DNA of 64,000 bases from Pseudomonadota bacterium (lineage in GTDB: Bacteria > Pseudomonadota > Alphaproteobacteria > Caulobacterales > Caulobacteraceae), in the NCBI GenBank assembly GCA_018241995.1, contig JAFECT010000015.1:62001-126000 (forward strand). Reading direction: 5' to 3'. Below the pieces are notes generated by a model, which was not told the DNA's origin, searched no databases, and saw only the letters and a program-made list of their open reading frames with translations. Made by a program: the position numbers and the translations under genes. Below are positions 34,719 to 43,475 of this stretch, in pieces; position 1 is the first letter of the stretch, and each line of letters starts with the position of its first letter.

Positions 34719-35914
34719 TCGGCCGGGCCGCGCGCGGCTCCACGCATAGGGGTTGGGTCGGCGGGCGAGGCGAGGTCGCCGCTGGGTTCATCGCCGATCC
34801 AGGTCGAGACGACGTTCAGGTCCGAATCAAGCGCCACGAGATCGGCTCGCCAGCCCGGCGCGATCCGCCCATGTCGGCTTTCGAGTCCCAGGAAAGCGGC
34901 GGGGTTCAGGCTCGCCATGCGTGCGGCGTCGGCCAGATCGATACGAAGCATCGCCACAGCGTTGCGCACCGCGCTCGCCATGTCGAGATCGGAACCGGCT
35001 AATCCGCCGTGTTCGTCGACGCAGACGCCGTTCTGAACGCTGATGCGTCGGCCTTGCAGCATGAAGCTTTCGGCGTCCGTGCCCACGCAGGGCATGGCGT
35101 CGGTGACCAGCAGGAAGCGATCGAGCGGCCGGCAGCGCAAGGCCAGGCGCAAGACCACCGGATCGACATGGTGGCCGTCGACGATGATCCCGCACCAGGC
35201 GTCCCGGTTCTCCAGCGCCGCGCCGACCACGCCGGGCTCGCGGGTGGCCAGGGGCGACATGGCGTTGAACAGGTGGGTGAAGCCGGTGAGGCCGGCGTCC
35301 AGCGCTTGGCGCACCGTGGCGTAGGAGGCGTTGGTATGACCGGCGGAGACCGCGACCCCCGCCTCGACCAGGGCGCGCACCATGGCCGGGCGGGTCTTCT
35401 CCGGCGCCAGGGTGACGAGGGTCTTGCCGCGCTCCAGGCGGGTCAGCAGCGGCAGGGCGGCCTCGTCCAACGGGCGGAACTTGGATGCGTCGTGCACCCC
35501 CTTTCGCTTCACGTTCAGGAACGGGCCTTCGATGTGGATGCCGAGCACGCCCGGCACGCCCTGCGCGATGGCCTGGTCGACCGCGGCGATGGCCTCGGAC
35601 ACCACCTCCAGATCGTCGCTGATCAAGGTGGGCAGGAAGCCGGTCGTGCCAAAGCGCCGGTGGGCCGCGCCAATGCAGGCGATGGCTTCCACGGTCGGCG
35701 AATCGTTGAACAGCACCCCACCGCCGCCGTTGACCTGGGTGTCGATGAAGCCGGGAACCAGCGTCGCGCCCTGCAGATCGACGGTGCGCTGCGCCTGGGG
35801 CGCCTCGGCTGCGGCGACCACGCCCAGCACCTTGCCCTCGGCCAGCAGCACCGTGCGGCCCTCGGCGAAGCCGTGGTCGAGCAGGACGCGCGCGTTGGTC
35901 AGGGCGGTGATCAT
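34715..35914 (-). CDS. nagA: N-acetylglucosamine-6-phosphate deacetylase
   Basis: Amidohydrolase-superfamily enzyme giving glucosamine-6-phosphate and acetate. 399 residues: VPGFIDTQVNGGGGVLFND, HIEGPFLNVKRKGVHD (metal Glu region), SAGHTNASY, GFTHLFNAMSPL, GIIVDGHHVDP and LVTDAMPCVGTD. The start shares one base with the nagB-II stop, and its stop overlaps zwf by four bases. Confidence 0.95.
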   Translation of the reverse strand: MITALTNARVLLDHGFAEGRTVLLAEGKVLGVVAAAEAPQAQRTVDLQGATLVPGFIDTQVNGGGGVLFNDSPTVEAIACIGAAHRRFGTTGFLPTLISDDLEVVSEAIAAVDQAIAQGVPGVLGIHIEGPFLNVKRKGVHDASKFRPLDEAALPLLTRLERGKTLVTLAPEKTRPAMVRALVEAGVAVSAGHTNASYATVRQALDAGLTGFTHLFNAMSPLATREPGVVGAALENRDAWCGIIVDGHHVDPVVLRLALRCRPLDRFLLVTDAMPCVGTDAESFMLQGRRISVQNGVCVDEHGGLAGSDLDMASAVRNAVAMLRIDLADAARMASLNPAAFLGLESRHGRIAPGWRADLVALDSDLNVVSTWIGDEPSGDLASPADPTPMRGAARGPAE

Positions 35915-36993
35915 CAGACGGTCTTGGTCACCTTGCGCAGATGCGGGGGGTGGTCGGGGTCGAAGCCGCGGGCGCGCGAGAGGCGCTCGGCCATCGGGTA
36001 GAAGCTCTGGATCGACATCAGCGGCTGCAATGCCGCCGCCGATTCAACGACGGGCAGGGTGATCGCCGTCGCATGCGGGCGGCCAGCCAGCAGGACCGGC
36101 GCGCCGTCGGCGGTCAGGTCGTCGACCAAGGTCTCCACGCCTTCGCGGGTGGCGTCGTCCTGGGTGAAGGCCATGACCGGGAAGTCCGGCCCGACCAGGG
36201 CCATGGGGCCGTGGCGCACCTCCGCCGAGCTGAAGGCCTCCGCGTGCAGGCCGCAGGTCTCCTTGAACTTGAGCGCCGCCTCCTGCGCCGCGCCAAAGCC
36301 CAGGCCGCGGCCCACGACATAGAGATTGCGCGCAGGCGTGAGGCGCTCGACGGCGGCGCTCCAGTCGAGAGCGGCCGCGCGGGCCATGGCCTCGGGCGCG
36401 CGGTCGAGCGCGCTGACCAGTTCGGCGTCCTGGGTCCACTCGGCGGTCAGCTGGGCGATGGCCGCCAGCGAGGCCAGGAACGACTTGGTCGCCGCCACGC
36501 TGCGTTCGGCGCCGGCGTGCAGGGGCGCGACCGCGTGGGCTAGGGCGGCGAGCGGCGAATCCTCGACATTGACCAGGGCCACGACGTAGGCCCCGCCCGC
36601 CTTGGCCGCCTGGACCGAGGCCAGCAGATCGGGGCTGCGGCCGGACTGCGAGATGGCCAGGCACAGGACCTCGCTCATGTCGGATCGGGTGTCGTAGACC
36701 GACGAGATCGAGGGCGCGGCCGAGGAGGTCAGGACGCCGGTGCGGGTCTCGATCAGGTACTTGGCGTAGGTCGCCGCATGGTCGGAACTGCCCCGCCCGC
36801 AGGTCAGCACCATGCGCGGCGCGCGCTCACGCAAGGTCGCGCCGAGTTCGCGCAGGGTCCGCCGGTTGGCGACCAAGCCGCGGCGCACCACCTCGGGCGC
36901 CTCGCCGGTCTCGCGGGCCATCAAGGTCGGGGAGGGGGCGCCGGTCGCGCCGCCGGCCGGGGCGGGGTCGGTCGGGTGAGGCTCGGGCTGCAC
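35914..36993 (-). CDS. nagB: Glucosamine-6-phosphate deaminase, SIS-type (NagB-II)
   Basis: Converts glucosamine-6-phosphate to fructose-6-phosphate and ammonia. 359 residues with two sugar-isomerase (SIS) domains, related to the isomerase half of GlmS, rather than the classical NagB fold. Motifs: CGRGSSDHAATYAKYLIE, AISQSGRSPDLLASV, VAATKSFLASLAAIAQL, ALKFKETCGLHAEAFSSAEV and the C-terminal GFDPDHPPHLRKVTKTV. NagB-II next to NagA and a GntR regulator is the usual arrangement in proteobacteria that lack NagB. Starts eight bases after the regulator stop. Confidence 0.9.
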   Translation of the reverse strand: MQPEPHPTDPAPAGGATGAPSPTLMARETGEAPEVVRRGLVANRRTLRELGATLRERAPRMVLTCGRGSSDHAATYAKYLIETRTGVLTSSAAPSISSVYDTRSDMSEVLCLAISQSGRSPDLLASVQAAKAGGAYVVALVNVEDSPLAALAHAVAPLHAGAERSVAATKSFLASLAAIAQLTAEWTQDAELVSALDRAPEAMARAAALDWSAAVERLTPARNLYVVGRGLGFGAAQEAALKFKETCGLHAEAFSSAEVRHGPMALVGPDFPVMAFTQDDATREGVETLVDDLTADGAPVLLAGRPHATAITLPVVESAAALQPLMSIQSFYPMAERLSRARGFDPDHPPHLRKVTKTV

Positions 36994-37001
36994 GCTGGGC
37001 C

Positions 37002-37751
37002 TCAGGACAGGGTGTTGAGCTCGGCCACGAAGTCGTAGGCGTCGCCGCGATAGTAGGACTGGGTGAACTCCACCGCCCGGCCGCTCTTCAGGAAGCCGCG
37101 CCGCTCGATCAGCAGGCCCGGATCGCCGGGCTTCACGCCCAGGAGCTCGGCCTGGTCGGCGGTGAACAGGACCGCGCGCAGGCGCTGCAGGGCGCGGGTG
37201 GGGCGGTTGCCCTCGCGTTCGAGCGCCTCATAGAGCGAGGAATCGACCTGGGCGACGGAGCTCAGCACCGCGGTTGGCACGGTCGAGAACTCCAGCGCCA
37301 TGGGCAGGGCGTCGGCGTAGCGGATGCGGTGGAAGCGAAACACGCCGGTGCCGGGGCTGAGGCCCAGGGTCAGGGCCTCCTCAGGGTTCACCGAGCCCTC
37401 GGATTTGGAGAGCCAGACGCTGTGCGGCTTCCTCCCGCGCGCGATCATGTCCTCCGAGAAGGAGGTCAGCTTGGCGAAGTTCTTCTCGACCCGGCCCGTG
37501 ACGAAGGTGCCGGCGCCCTGCTTGCGCATCAGCAGGCCCTCGCCGACCAACCCGTCCAGAGCCTTGCGCACGGTGATGCGCGACACCGAGAACTCGTCGG
37601 CGAGATCGCGCTCGGCCGGCAGGGCGTCGTCCGGCCCCAGCACATTGGTGCTGATGGCGTCGCGCAGCGCGCGCTGCAGCTGCTGGTACAGCGGCAGGGG
37701 GCTGGCGTCGTCCAGCGGGCCGAGGATCGCCGACAAAGACAATGGACTCAC
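37002..37751 (-). CDS. GntR/HutC-family regulator of the GlcNAc regulon
   Basis: 249 residues: N-terminal winged helix (SPLPLYQQLQRALRDAI, LPAERDLADEFSVSRITVRK, LVGEGLLMRKQGAGTFV) and a C-terminal UTRA effector domain (FRFHRIRYADALPMALEFST, ALQRLRAVLFTADQAELLGV, ERRGFLKSGRAVEFTQSYYR). Phosphorylated amino sugars are the usual effectors of the closest group (NagR/NagQ/DasR-like), so GlcNAc-6-P or GlcN-6-P is a reasonable inference. It heads the leftward nag-zwf operon and is divergent from the TonB receptor. A candidate operator lies at 37813-37849. Confidence 0.92.
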   Translation of the reverse strand: MSPLSLSAILGPLDDASPLPLYQQLQRALRDAISTNVLGPDDALPAERDLADEFSVSRITVRKALDGLVGEGLLMRKQGAGTFVTGRVEKNFAKLTSFSEDMIARGRKPHSVWLSKSEGSVNPEEALTLGLSPGTGVFRFHRIRYADALPMALEFSTVPTAVLSSVAQVDSSLYEALEREGNRPTRALQRLRAVLFTADQAELLGVKPGDPGLLIERRGFLKSGRAVEFTQSYYRGDAYDFVAELNTLS

Positions 37752-37812
37752 TCCAAAGGCTGTTTGCTAGGTAGCGGGTTCCTGCGAGGAACGCCACCGC
37801 AAAGTACCATTT

Positions 37813-37849
37813 AGATACCAATAAATGCAGAGGTACCGCATTGGTATCT
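37813..37849. promoter_or_regulatory. Candidate operator of the GntR/NagR-type regulator
   Basis: AGATACCAAT (37813-37822) and its exact reverse complement ATTGGTATCT (37840-37849), 17 bases apart, with further GTACC-like copies between and beside them (AGTACCAT at 37803-37810, GGTACC at 37832-37837). It lies between the two divergent starts at 37751 and 38030, so one bound repressor could control both arms. Binding is inferred. Confidence 0.55.
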
Positions 37850-38029
37850 TTTTTGTCTTCCTTCTCTCTCGATGCCGGTATATGGTGACTCTAAGACCGG
37901 AGCACTCCGGTTACGCTAGATCCGTTGTGACAAAGGGGTTTGGCGGGGCGGACTCGGGGGCAGCCCGGGCCGCGTCCAGGAGGAAACTTCGGTACGGCGG
38001 GGAGCCGGCCCGACAAGGGGGAGAGAGAA

Positions 38030-40783
38030 ATGCGTGTTCGCAAGGCTCTGCTGATCGGCTCGACGAGCGCCCTGGCCATGTTGGCCGCCGCCGCTCCGGC
38101 ATTCGCGGCGGACGATCCCAATCAGGTCCAGGAGGTCGTGATCACCGGGATCCGCGCCTCGCTGCAGCAATCGATCCAGGCCAAGAGAAACGCCGACACG
38201 GTGATCGAGGTGATCACCGCCGAGGACGTGGGCAAGTTCCCCGACAAGAACGTCGCGGAATCGCTGCAGCGCGCCCCGGGCGTCGCGGTGGTGAAGGAGT
38301 TCGGCGAGGGCGAGCGCGTCTCGATCCGCGGCACCGCGCCCACCCTGAACCGCACCCTGCTGAACGGCCACGCCATCGCCACCGCCGACTGGTTCGTGCT
38401 GGACCAGCTGAACGCCAGCCGCAGCTTCAACTACCTGATGCTGCCGTCGGAAATCGTCGGCCAGGTCGACGTCTATAAGGGCTCGCGCGCGGACATTGAC
38501 GAGGGCGGCATCGGCGGCACGGTCGACGTGCACACCCGCAATCCGCTCGATCTCGATAAATTCGCCATGTCGGCCTCGGCCCAGGCGGTCTATGACGAGA
38601 AGGGCAAGAAGACCGACCCCGCCGCCTCGGGTCTGCTGAGCTGGCGCAACGACGACAAGACGCTGGGCCTGCTGGTGGGCTTGATCTACCAGAAGCGGAC
38701 CTTCCGCCGCGACGGCATCGAGTTCCTGGGCTACTCGAACCGGACCATCGGCGCTCAGACCAACGTCGCGACGCCCGACCTGATCGGTTCGACCATCTTC
38801 AACCAGGAACGGGTCCGCAAGGGCGCGAACTTCGGCCTGCAATACCGGCCGAACGACAGTACCGAATTCAACCTGACGGGGTTGTACTCGCATATGGATG
38901 CGAGCAACTTCAACCAGAACTACATGGCCTGGTTCTCGCAGATGTTCAACGCGGGCGCTGTGGTCAACAACCCGCACATCCAGAACGGCACCCTGGTCTC
39001 GGGCGACTTCAACCTGCAGCCGGGCGCCAACGGGGTGGTGTTCGACGCCATCGACCGTATCGCCCACACCCAGACGCGCTCCATCGACCTGGAGGTGAAG
39101 CACCGCTTCAGCGACACGCTGAAGGTCTCGGGCCGGGTCGGCTACACCGACGCGGTCGGCGCCACCGACCAGCAGCCGTTCTGGGAAACCAACGCGCCGA
39201 CGGGCTTCACCTTCGACTTCTCGCAGGGGGTGCCCAAGATCCACTTCAAGGACATCAACCCGGCCACGGATGCGACCCCGATGGCGTTGGGCTGGGCGTC
39301 CAACAACACCTTCATCAACGACGACAACGAGTTCTACGTCTTCGGCGACGCCGAGTGGGACGTGAACGCCGGGCCGTTCACCGCGGTGAAGGCGGGCCTG
39401 AAGTACACCGATCACGACCGCAACGTGGACGTAACCTACGGCCAGCGCCGTGCCCTGCTGCCCTGGACCGGGCCGGGCGCCACCGCCTGTGCCGGTCACC
39501 CCTGCTCGCTGGCGGACGTCTCCAATGGCCTGACGCCGTCCGACTTCCTGTCGGGCATCGCCATTCCGGGCACCCTGACCCAGTACATCATGGCCTCGAA
39601 GTCCAAGATCGAAGCCATCTACGCCGGCCTGCCCGCGCCGGGGATTTACAATCCGGCCATCGGCGGGACGCAGCCGGCGGGCTGCGCCGACCTGACCAAC
39701 TGCAACCACTTCGGCCCGCTGGAAAGCTTCGAGGTGCGTGAGAAGACCTACGGCGGCTATGTCGTGGGCGACTTCCACGGCGAGGGCTGGCGCGGCAACA
39801 TCGGGGTGCGCATCGTGCACACCGAAGAGCAGTCCAACGCCTGGAAGGTGGGCGTGCCCACCGGTACGCCGGGCGCGGTCAACAACCCCTTCGGCCTGAT
39901 CGCCCCGATCACCGCGTCGAAGGACTACAACGACATCCTGCCCAGCGCGAACCTGACCTTCGACCTGTCGAAGGACATGATCCTGCGCTTCTCAGCCTCG
40001 CGAGTCATGGCGCGGCCGGACTATGCGCAGATGGGCGCCTACACCTCGCTGACCCCGACACTGCTCACCGGCAGCGGCGGCAACCCGAACATCAACCCCT
40101 ATCGCGCCAACGCGTTCGACGCCTCGTGGGAGTGGTACTTCAAGAAGGACGCCATCCTTGCGGTGGACCTGTTCTACAAGGACCTGTCGACCTTCATCGT
40201 GCAGGGCGCCTTCACCGAGCGTCAGCCGCTGGAGAACAACAACCCGGCCGATCCGCGCGTGACCAACCCCGCCAACCACTGCGTGCTGTCGGGCGTGAAC
40301 ATCTACACCTGCGACTTCGTGGTGAGCCGCCCGATCAATGTCTCCGGCGGGCATCTGCAGGGGCTGGAGGTCAACTACCAGCAGCCGATCTGGAACGGGT
40401 TCGGCATCATCGCCAACTACACCCTGACCGACTCCGGTTCGGACTCCGGCGTGCCGGTGCCGTCCGCCTCGCGCAACATCTACAACCTGACCGGCTACTA
40501 CGAGAACGATCGTCTGTCGGCGCGGCTGTCGTATAACTTCCGCGAGCACTTCTTCCAGGACTACGAAGGGGGGCGTGGCGGTCGTCCGCTCTATGTCGCC
40601 GACCTGAGTTCGCTGGACGCCTCGGTCAATGTGAACCTGATGCGCGACGTGTCCCTGACCTTCGACGCGGTCAACCTCACCGACCAGAAGGTCGAGGAAT
40701 ACTACGACAACGACCCCGGCCGGCCGGCCCGCTTCTACAAGAACGGCCGGACCTTCTTCGCGGGCGTTCGCTTCAAGTACTGA
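38030..40783 (+). CDS. TonB-dependent receptor, probably for chitooligosaccharides/GlcNAc
   Basis: Outer-membrane active transporter, 917 residues from ATG 38030 (strong GGGGAGAG before it). Signal peptide about residues 1-26 (ALLIGSTSALAMLAAAAPAF), TonB box-like EVVITGI, plug domain with VIEVITAEDVGKFPDKNVAE and VSIRGTAPTLNRTLLNG, then a 22-strand barrel ending in aromatic FFAGVRFKY. The sequence belongs to the large carbohydrate-uptake receptor group of Caulobacter and Xanthomonas. Substrate is inferred from the neighbouring hexosaminidase, NagE, NagA and NagB-II genes. Earlier in-frame codons give no signal peptide. Confidence 0.92.
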   Translation: MRVRKALLIGSTSALAMLAAAAPAFAADDPNQVQEVVITGIRASLQQSIQAKRNADTVIEVITAEDVGKFPDKNVAESLQRAPGVAVVKEFGEGERVSIRGTAPTLNRTLLNGHAIATADWFVLDQLNASRSFNYLMLPSEIVGQVDVYKGSRADIDEGGIGGTVDVHTRNPLDLDKFAMSASAQAVYDEKGKKTDPAASGLLSWRNDDKTLGLLVGLIYQKRTFRRDGIEFLGYSNRTIGAQTNVATPDLIGSTIFNQERVRKGANFGLQYRPNDSTEFNLTGLYSHMDASNFNQNYMAWFSQMFNAGAVVNNPHIQNGTLVSGDFNLQPGANGVVFDAIDRIAHTQTRSIDLEVKHRFSDTLKVSGRVGYTDAVGATDQQPFWETNAPTGFTFDFSQGVPKIHFKDINPATDATPMALGWASNNTFINDDNEFYVFGDAEWDVNAGPFTAVKAGLKYTDHDRNVDVTYGQRRALLPWTGPGATACAGHPCSLADVSNGLTPSDFLSGIAIPGTLTQYIMASKSKIEAIYAGLPAPGIYNPAIGGTQPAGCADLTNCNHFGPLESFEVREKTYGGYVVGDFHGEGWRGNIGVRIVHTEEQSNAWKVGVPTGTPGAVNNPFGLIAPITASKDYNDILPSANLTFDLSKDMILRFSASRVMARPDYAQMGAYTSLTPTLLTGSGGNPNINPYRANAFDASWEWYFKKDAILAVDLFYKDLSTFIVQGAFTERQPLENNNPADPRVTNPANHCVLSGVNIYTCDFVVSRPINVSGGHLQGLEVNYQQPIWNGFGIIANYTLTDSGSDSGVPVPSASRNIYNLTGYYENDRLSARLSYNFREHFFQDYEGGRGGRPLYVADLSSLDASVNVNLMRDVSLTFDAVNLTDQKVEEYYDNDPGRPARFYKNGRTFFAGVRFKY

Positions 40784-40791
40784 TCGCTTAA

Positions 40792-40821
40792 GGGCCGGGC
40801 GGCGTCCTCCCCGTCCGGCCC
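40792..40821 (+). other. Hairpin after the TonB-receptor gene
   Basis: GGGCCGG (40792-40798) pairs with CCGGCCC (40815-40821), extended inward by four more pairs including one G-U, around a short loop. No T-run follows. It may stabilise the receptor mRNA 3' end. Confidence 0.5.
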
Positions 40822-40915
40822 CTGAGCGTCCCTCGCCTTGGGATCGGCCCGCCATGCAGGCTTCGATCGAGCGATTTTCGCAAGGCGCGCCTTCCCTGAG
40901 CGCAGCGATGCAACT

Positions 40916-40945
40916 GGCGGGTCGGTTCGCCGACCCGCCTTTCTT
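40916..40945 (+). terminator. Intrinsic terminator or attenuator between TonB receptor and hexosaminidase
   Basis: Perfect ten-pair stem GGCGGGTCGG / CCGACCCGCC with a TTCG tetraloop, followed by TTTCTT. It sits 33 bases before the hexosaminidase start. It could end most receptor transcripts and let a fraction through. Confidence 0.75.
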
Positions 40946-40978
40946 CGCTCATGCTCCGGCTTTTCGAGAGGCGCGCGC

Positions 40979-43474
40979 GTGATTCGACCTTTCCTGCCGA
41001 ATTTCCGGGGCCTTAGCGGCCCAGCTACGCTCGCCCTGGCGATCGCCCTGGGCGCATCCGCAGCCTCGGCGGCCGGCCTGCCGAAGCTGCCGCGCCTGCC
41101 CGAAAGCCTCGTGCCGCACCGCGCCGCCCTGCCGGCCGAGACGGCGGCGGAGGCGCCGTCGCTCGTGCCGCAGCCGGCCCAGATGCAGCGGCGCGACGGC
41201 GCGTTCACGGTGCGCGACGGCACGGTGGTGCTGGTCCCGCCCGGCGACGTGCAGGCGCGCTGGACCGCCGACTGGCTGGCGGACCTTCTGGCCCGCACGC
41301 GCGGCCTGCGCCTGGTGGTCCGCGAGGGCTCGGACGCGCCGTCCGACGCCATCCGCTTCGCGCGCCCGCACGACTCCGCCCTGGGCGCCGAGGCCTACGA
41401 TCTGGAGGTGGCGCCGCATGCGGTGACCGTGAGCGCGACCGGCGACGGCGGTCTGTTCTATGGCGCCACGACCCTGTGGCAGCTCTTGAGCCAGCGCGAG
41501 GGCCATGTGGCCTCCATCGCCGTCGGCGGCGTGAGCATCCATGACCAGCCGCGCTTCGCCTGGCGCGGCATGCTCTTGGACTCCGCGCGCCACTTCCAGT
41601 CGCCGGCCTTCGTCGAGGCCTTCATCGACGCCATGGCTCAGCGCAAGCTCAACGTGCTGCACTGGCACCTGAACGACGACCAGGGCTGGCGCCTCGAGAT
41701 CCGCAAGTATCCGCGCCTGACCGGCGTGGGCGGCTGGCGCGTGCCGGCGGGGCAGGGGCCCCAGGCCGACATCGACCCGAAGACCGGCCAGCCCAGGCTC
41801 TACGGCGGCTTCTACACCCAGGACCAGGTGCGCGAGATCGTGCGCTATGCCGCCGCCCGCAACGTCACCATCGTGCCCGAAATCGAGATGCCCGGCCACG
41901 CCTCGGCCGCCATCGTGGCCTATCCGGAACTGGCCTCGACGCCCAATCCGCCGCGCGCCGTGCCCGCCGACTGGGGCGTCTATCCCTACCTCTACAACAC
42001 CGACGACAAGACCCTGGCCTTCCTGCAGGACGTCCTGACCGAGGTCATGGAGCTGTTCCCCGGCCGCTACATCCACATCGGCGGCGACGAGGCGGTGAAG
42101 GACCAGTGGAAGGCCAACCCGGCGGTCCAGGCGCGCATGAAGGCGCTGGGCCTGAAGGACGAGGAGCAGATGCAGAGCTGGATGACCGGCCGCATCGACG
42201 CCTTCCTGACCGCCCGTGGCCGCCGGCTGGTCGGCTGGGACGACATTCTCAGAGGGGGCTTGAGCCCCAACGCGACGGTTATGTCCTGGCAGGGGCCGCA
42301 GGGCGCCATAGCCGCCGCCAAGCAGGGCCACGACGCCATCATGGCCGTCGACCCCACCCTCTACTTCGACCACCGCCAGAACGACGCGCCCGACCAGCCG
42401 CCGGGCCGCGGCAGCGTGCTGTCGCTGAAGGACGTGAAGGCCTTCGATCCTACACCCGCCTCGCTGGGGCCGGACGAGCGCCTCCACGTGCTGGGCCTGG
42501 AAGGCGCGCTGTGGAGCGAGCACATCCGCACCGAGGACCGCATGGCCTTCATGGCCTTCCCGCGCGCGGACGCCATCGCCGAGATCGGCTGGTCGCCCGA
42601 AGGCGCGGCGGACTGGCCCTCGTTCCTCGCGCGCATGCCGGCGGAGGCCGGGCGGCTGCGCATGGTCGGCATGCCAGGCGCGGACTCCGCCTTCGAGCCC
42701 CGGTTTGAGATCGCCTCGGACGAGGCGACCGCCACCGTGACCCTGTCCACCCAGGCCGGCATCGGCGAGCTGCGCTACACAACGAACGGCGCCGATCCGA
42801 CCCCCGCCTCGCCGCGTTACCATGGGCCCCTGCCCCTGAAGCAGCCGTCGCGCCTGACGGTCGCGACCTTCGATGGGGAGCGGCGCCTGTCGCATTCGGT
42901 CGAGCGCAGCCTCGACCCGCTGAGCCTTCGCCGCCGCGACAGTCACGAGCTGAAGACCTGCGCCGGCAAGCTCGACCTGTCGCTGGAGGACGATGCGCCC
43001 GTGCGCGGTCCCCGCGCGGTGTTCCTCGTCGACATCCTGCAGCCCTGCTGGCTGTGGAAGGGCGCCGACCTGACAGGCATTTCCGCCGTCACCGCCGAGG
43101 TCGGGCAGCTGCCCTTCAACTTCCAGATCGGCCACGACGTCGACAACATCCGCTTCCGCCCGCCCGCCACGCCGGAGGGCGAACTGGAGGTGCGTATCGA
43201 CGGCTGCGACGGCGAGCGGATCGCCGTCATGTCCCTGGCGCCCGCCGCTTCGAACCCCGCCGTCACCGCCTTGCCGCCGGCGCCGATCACGCCGCGCTCG
43301 GGCCGCCATGACCTCTGTTTCACCTTCACCCAGAAGGGCGTCGATCCGATGTGGGCGGTGCGCCAGATCGGCCTGACCCCGGCGCTCCCGCCGAAGAAGA
43401 AGTCCCTGACCCCCAGCTTCCGGATGCCCGGCCTGCCGCGCATCCTGCCCGGACGAAAGCCCAAGGAATCCTGA
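40979..43474 (+). CDS. Exported beta-N-acetylhexosaminidase (GH20)
   Basis: Releases terminal GlcNAc from chitooligosaccharides. 831 residues from GTG 40979, chosen because GAGAGG precedes it and a signal peptide follows (GPATLALAIALGASAASA). Domains: GH20 N-terminal region (SLVPQPAQMQRRDGAFTV), catalytic barrel (WRGMLLDSARHFQSPAFV, LNVLHWHLNDDQGWRLEI, catalytic Asp370-Glu371 in HIGGDEAVKDQW), a chitobiase-type C-terminal domain (GELRYTTNGADPTPASPRY) and a final beta-rich part with several cysteines (about residues 655-800) that could bind carbohydrate. Probably periplasmic or outer-membrane associated. One base separates its stop from the next gene. Confidence 0.93.
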   Translation: MIRPFLPNFRGLSGPATLALAIALGASAASAAGLPKLPRLPESLVPHRAALPAETAAEAPSLVPQPAQMQRRDGAFTVRDGTVVLVPPGDVQARWTADWLADLLARTRGLRLVVREGSDAPSDAIRFARPHDSALGAEAYDLEVAPHAVTVSATGDGGLFYGATTLWQLLSQREGHVASIAVGGVSIHDQPRFAWRGMLLDSARHFQSPAFVEAFIDAMAQRKLNVLHWHLNDDQGWRLEIRKYPRLTGVGGWRVPAGQGPQADIDPKTGQPRLYGGFYTQDQVREIVRYAAARNVTIVPEIEMPGHASAAIVAYPELASTPNPPRAVPADWGVYPYLYNTDDKTLAFLQDVLTEVMELFPGRYIHIGGDEAVKDQWKANPAVQARMKALGLKDEEQMQSWMTGRIDAFLTARGRRLVGWDDILRGGLSPNATVMSWQGPQGAIAAAKQGHDAIMAVDPTLYFDHRQNDAPDQPPGRGSVLSLKDVKAFDPTPASLGPDERLHVLGLEGALWSEHIRTEDRMAFMAFPRADAIAEIGWSPEGAADWPSFLARMPAEAGRLRMVGMPGADSAFEPRFEIASDEATATVTLSTQAGIGELRYTTNGADPTPASPRYHGPLPLKQPSRLTVATFDGERRLSHSVERSLDPLSLRRRDSHELKTCAGKLDLSLEDDAPVRGPRAVFLVDILQPCWLWKGADLTGISAVTAEVGQLPFNFQIGHDVDNIRFRPPATPEGELEVRIDGCDGERIAVMSLAPAASNPAVTALPPAPITPRSGRHDLCFTFTQKGVDPMWAVRQIGLTPALPPKKKSLTPSFRMPGLPRILPGRKPKES

Positions 43475-43475
43475 C

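Noticed and set aside
37896..37911. ACCGGA-GCAC-TCCGGT small hairpin in the TonB-receptor leader as a riboswitch
   Set aside because: Six pairs only, no conserved aptamer pattern recognised.
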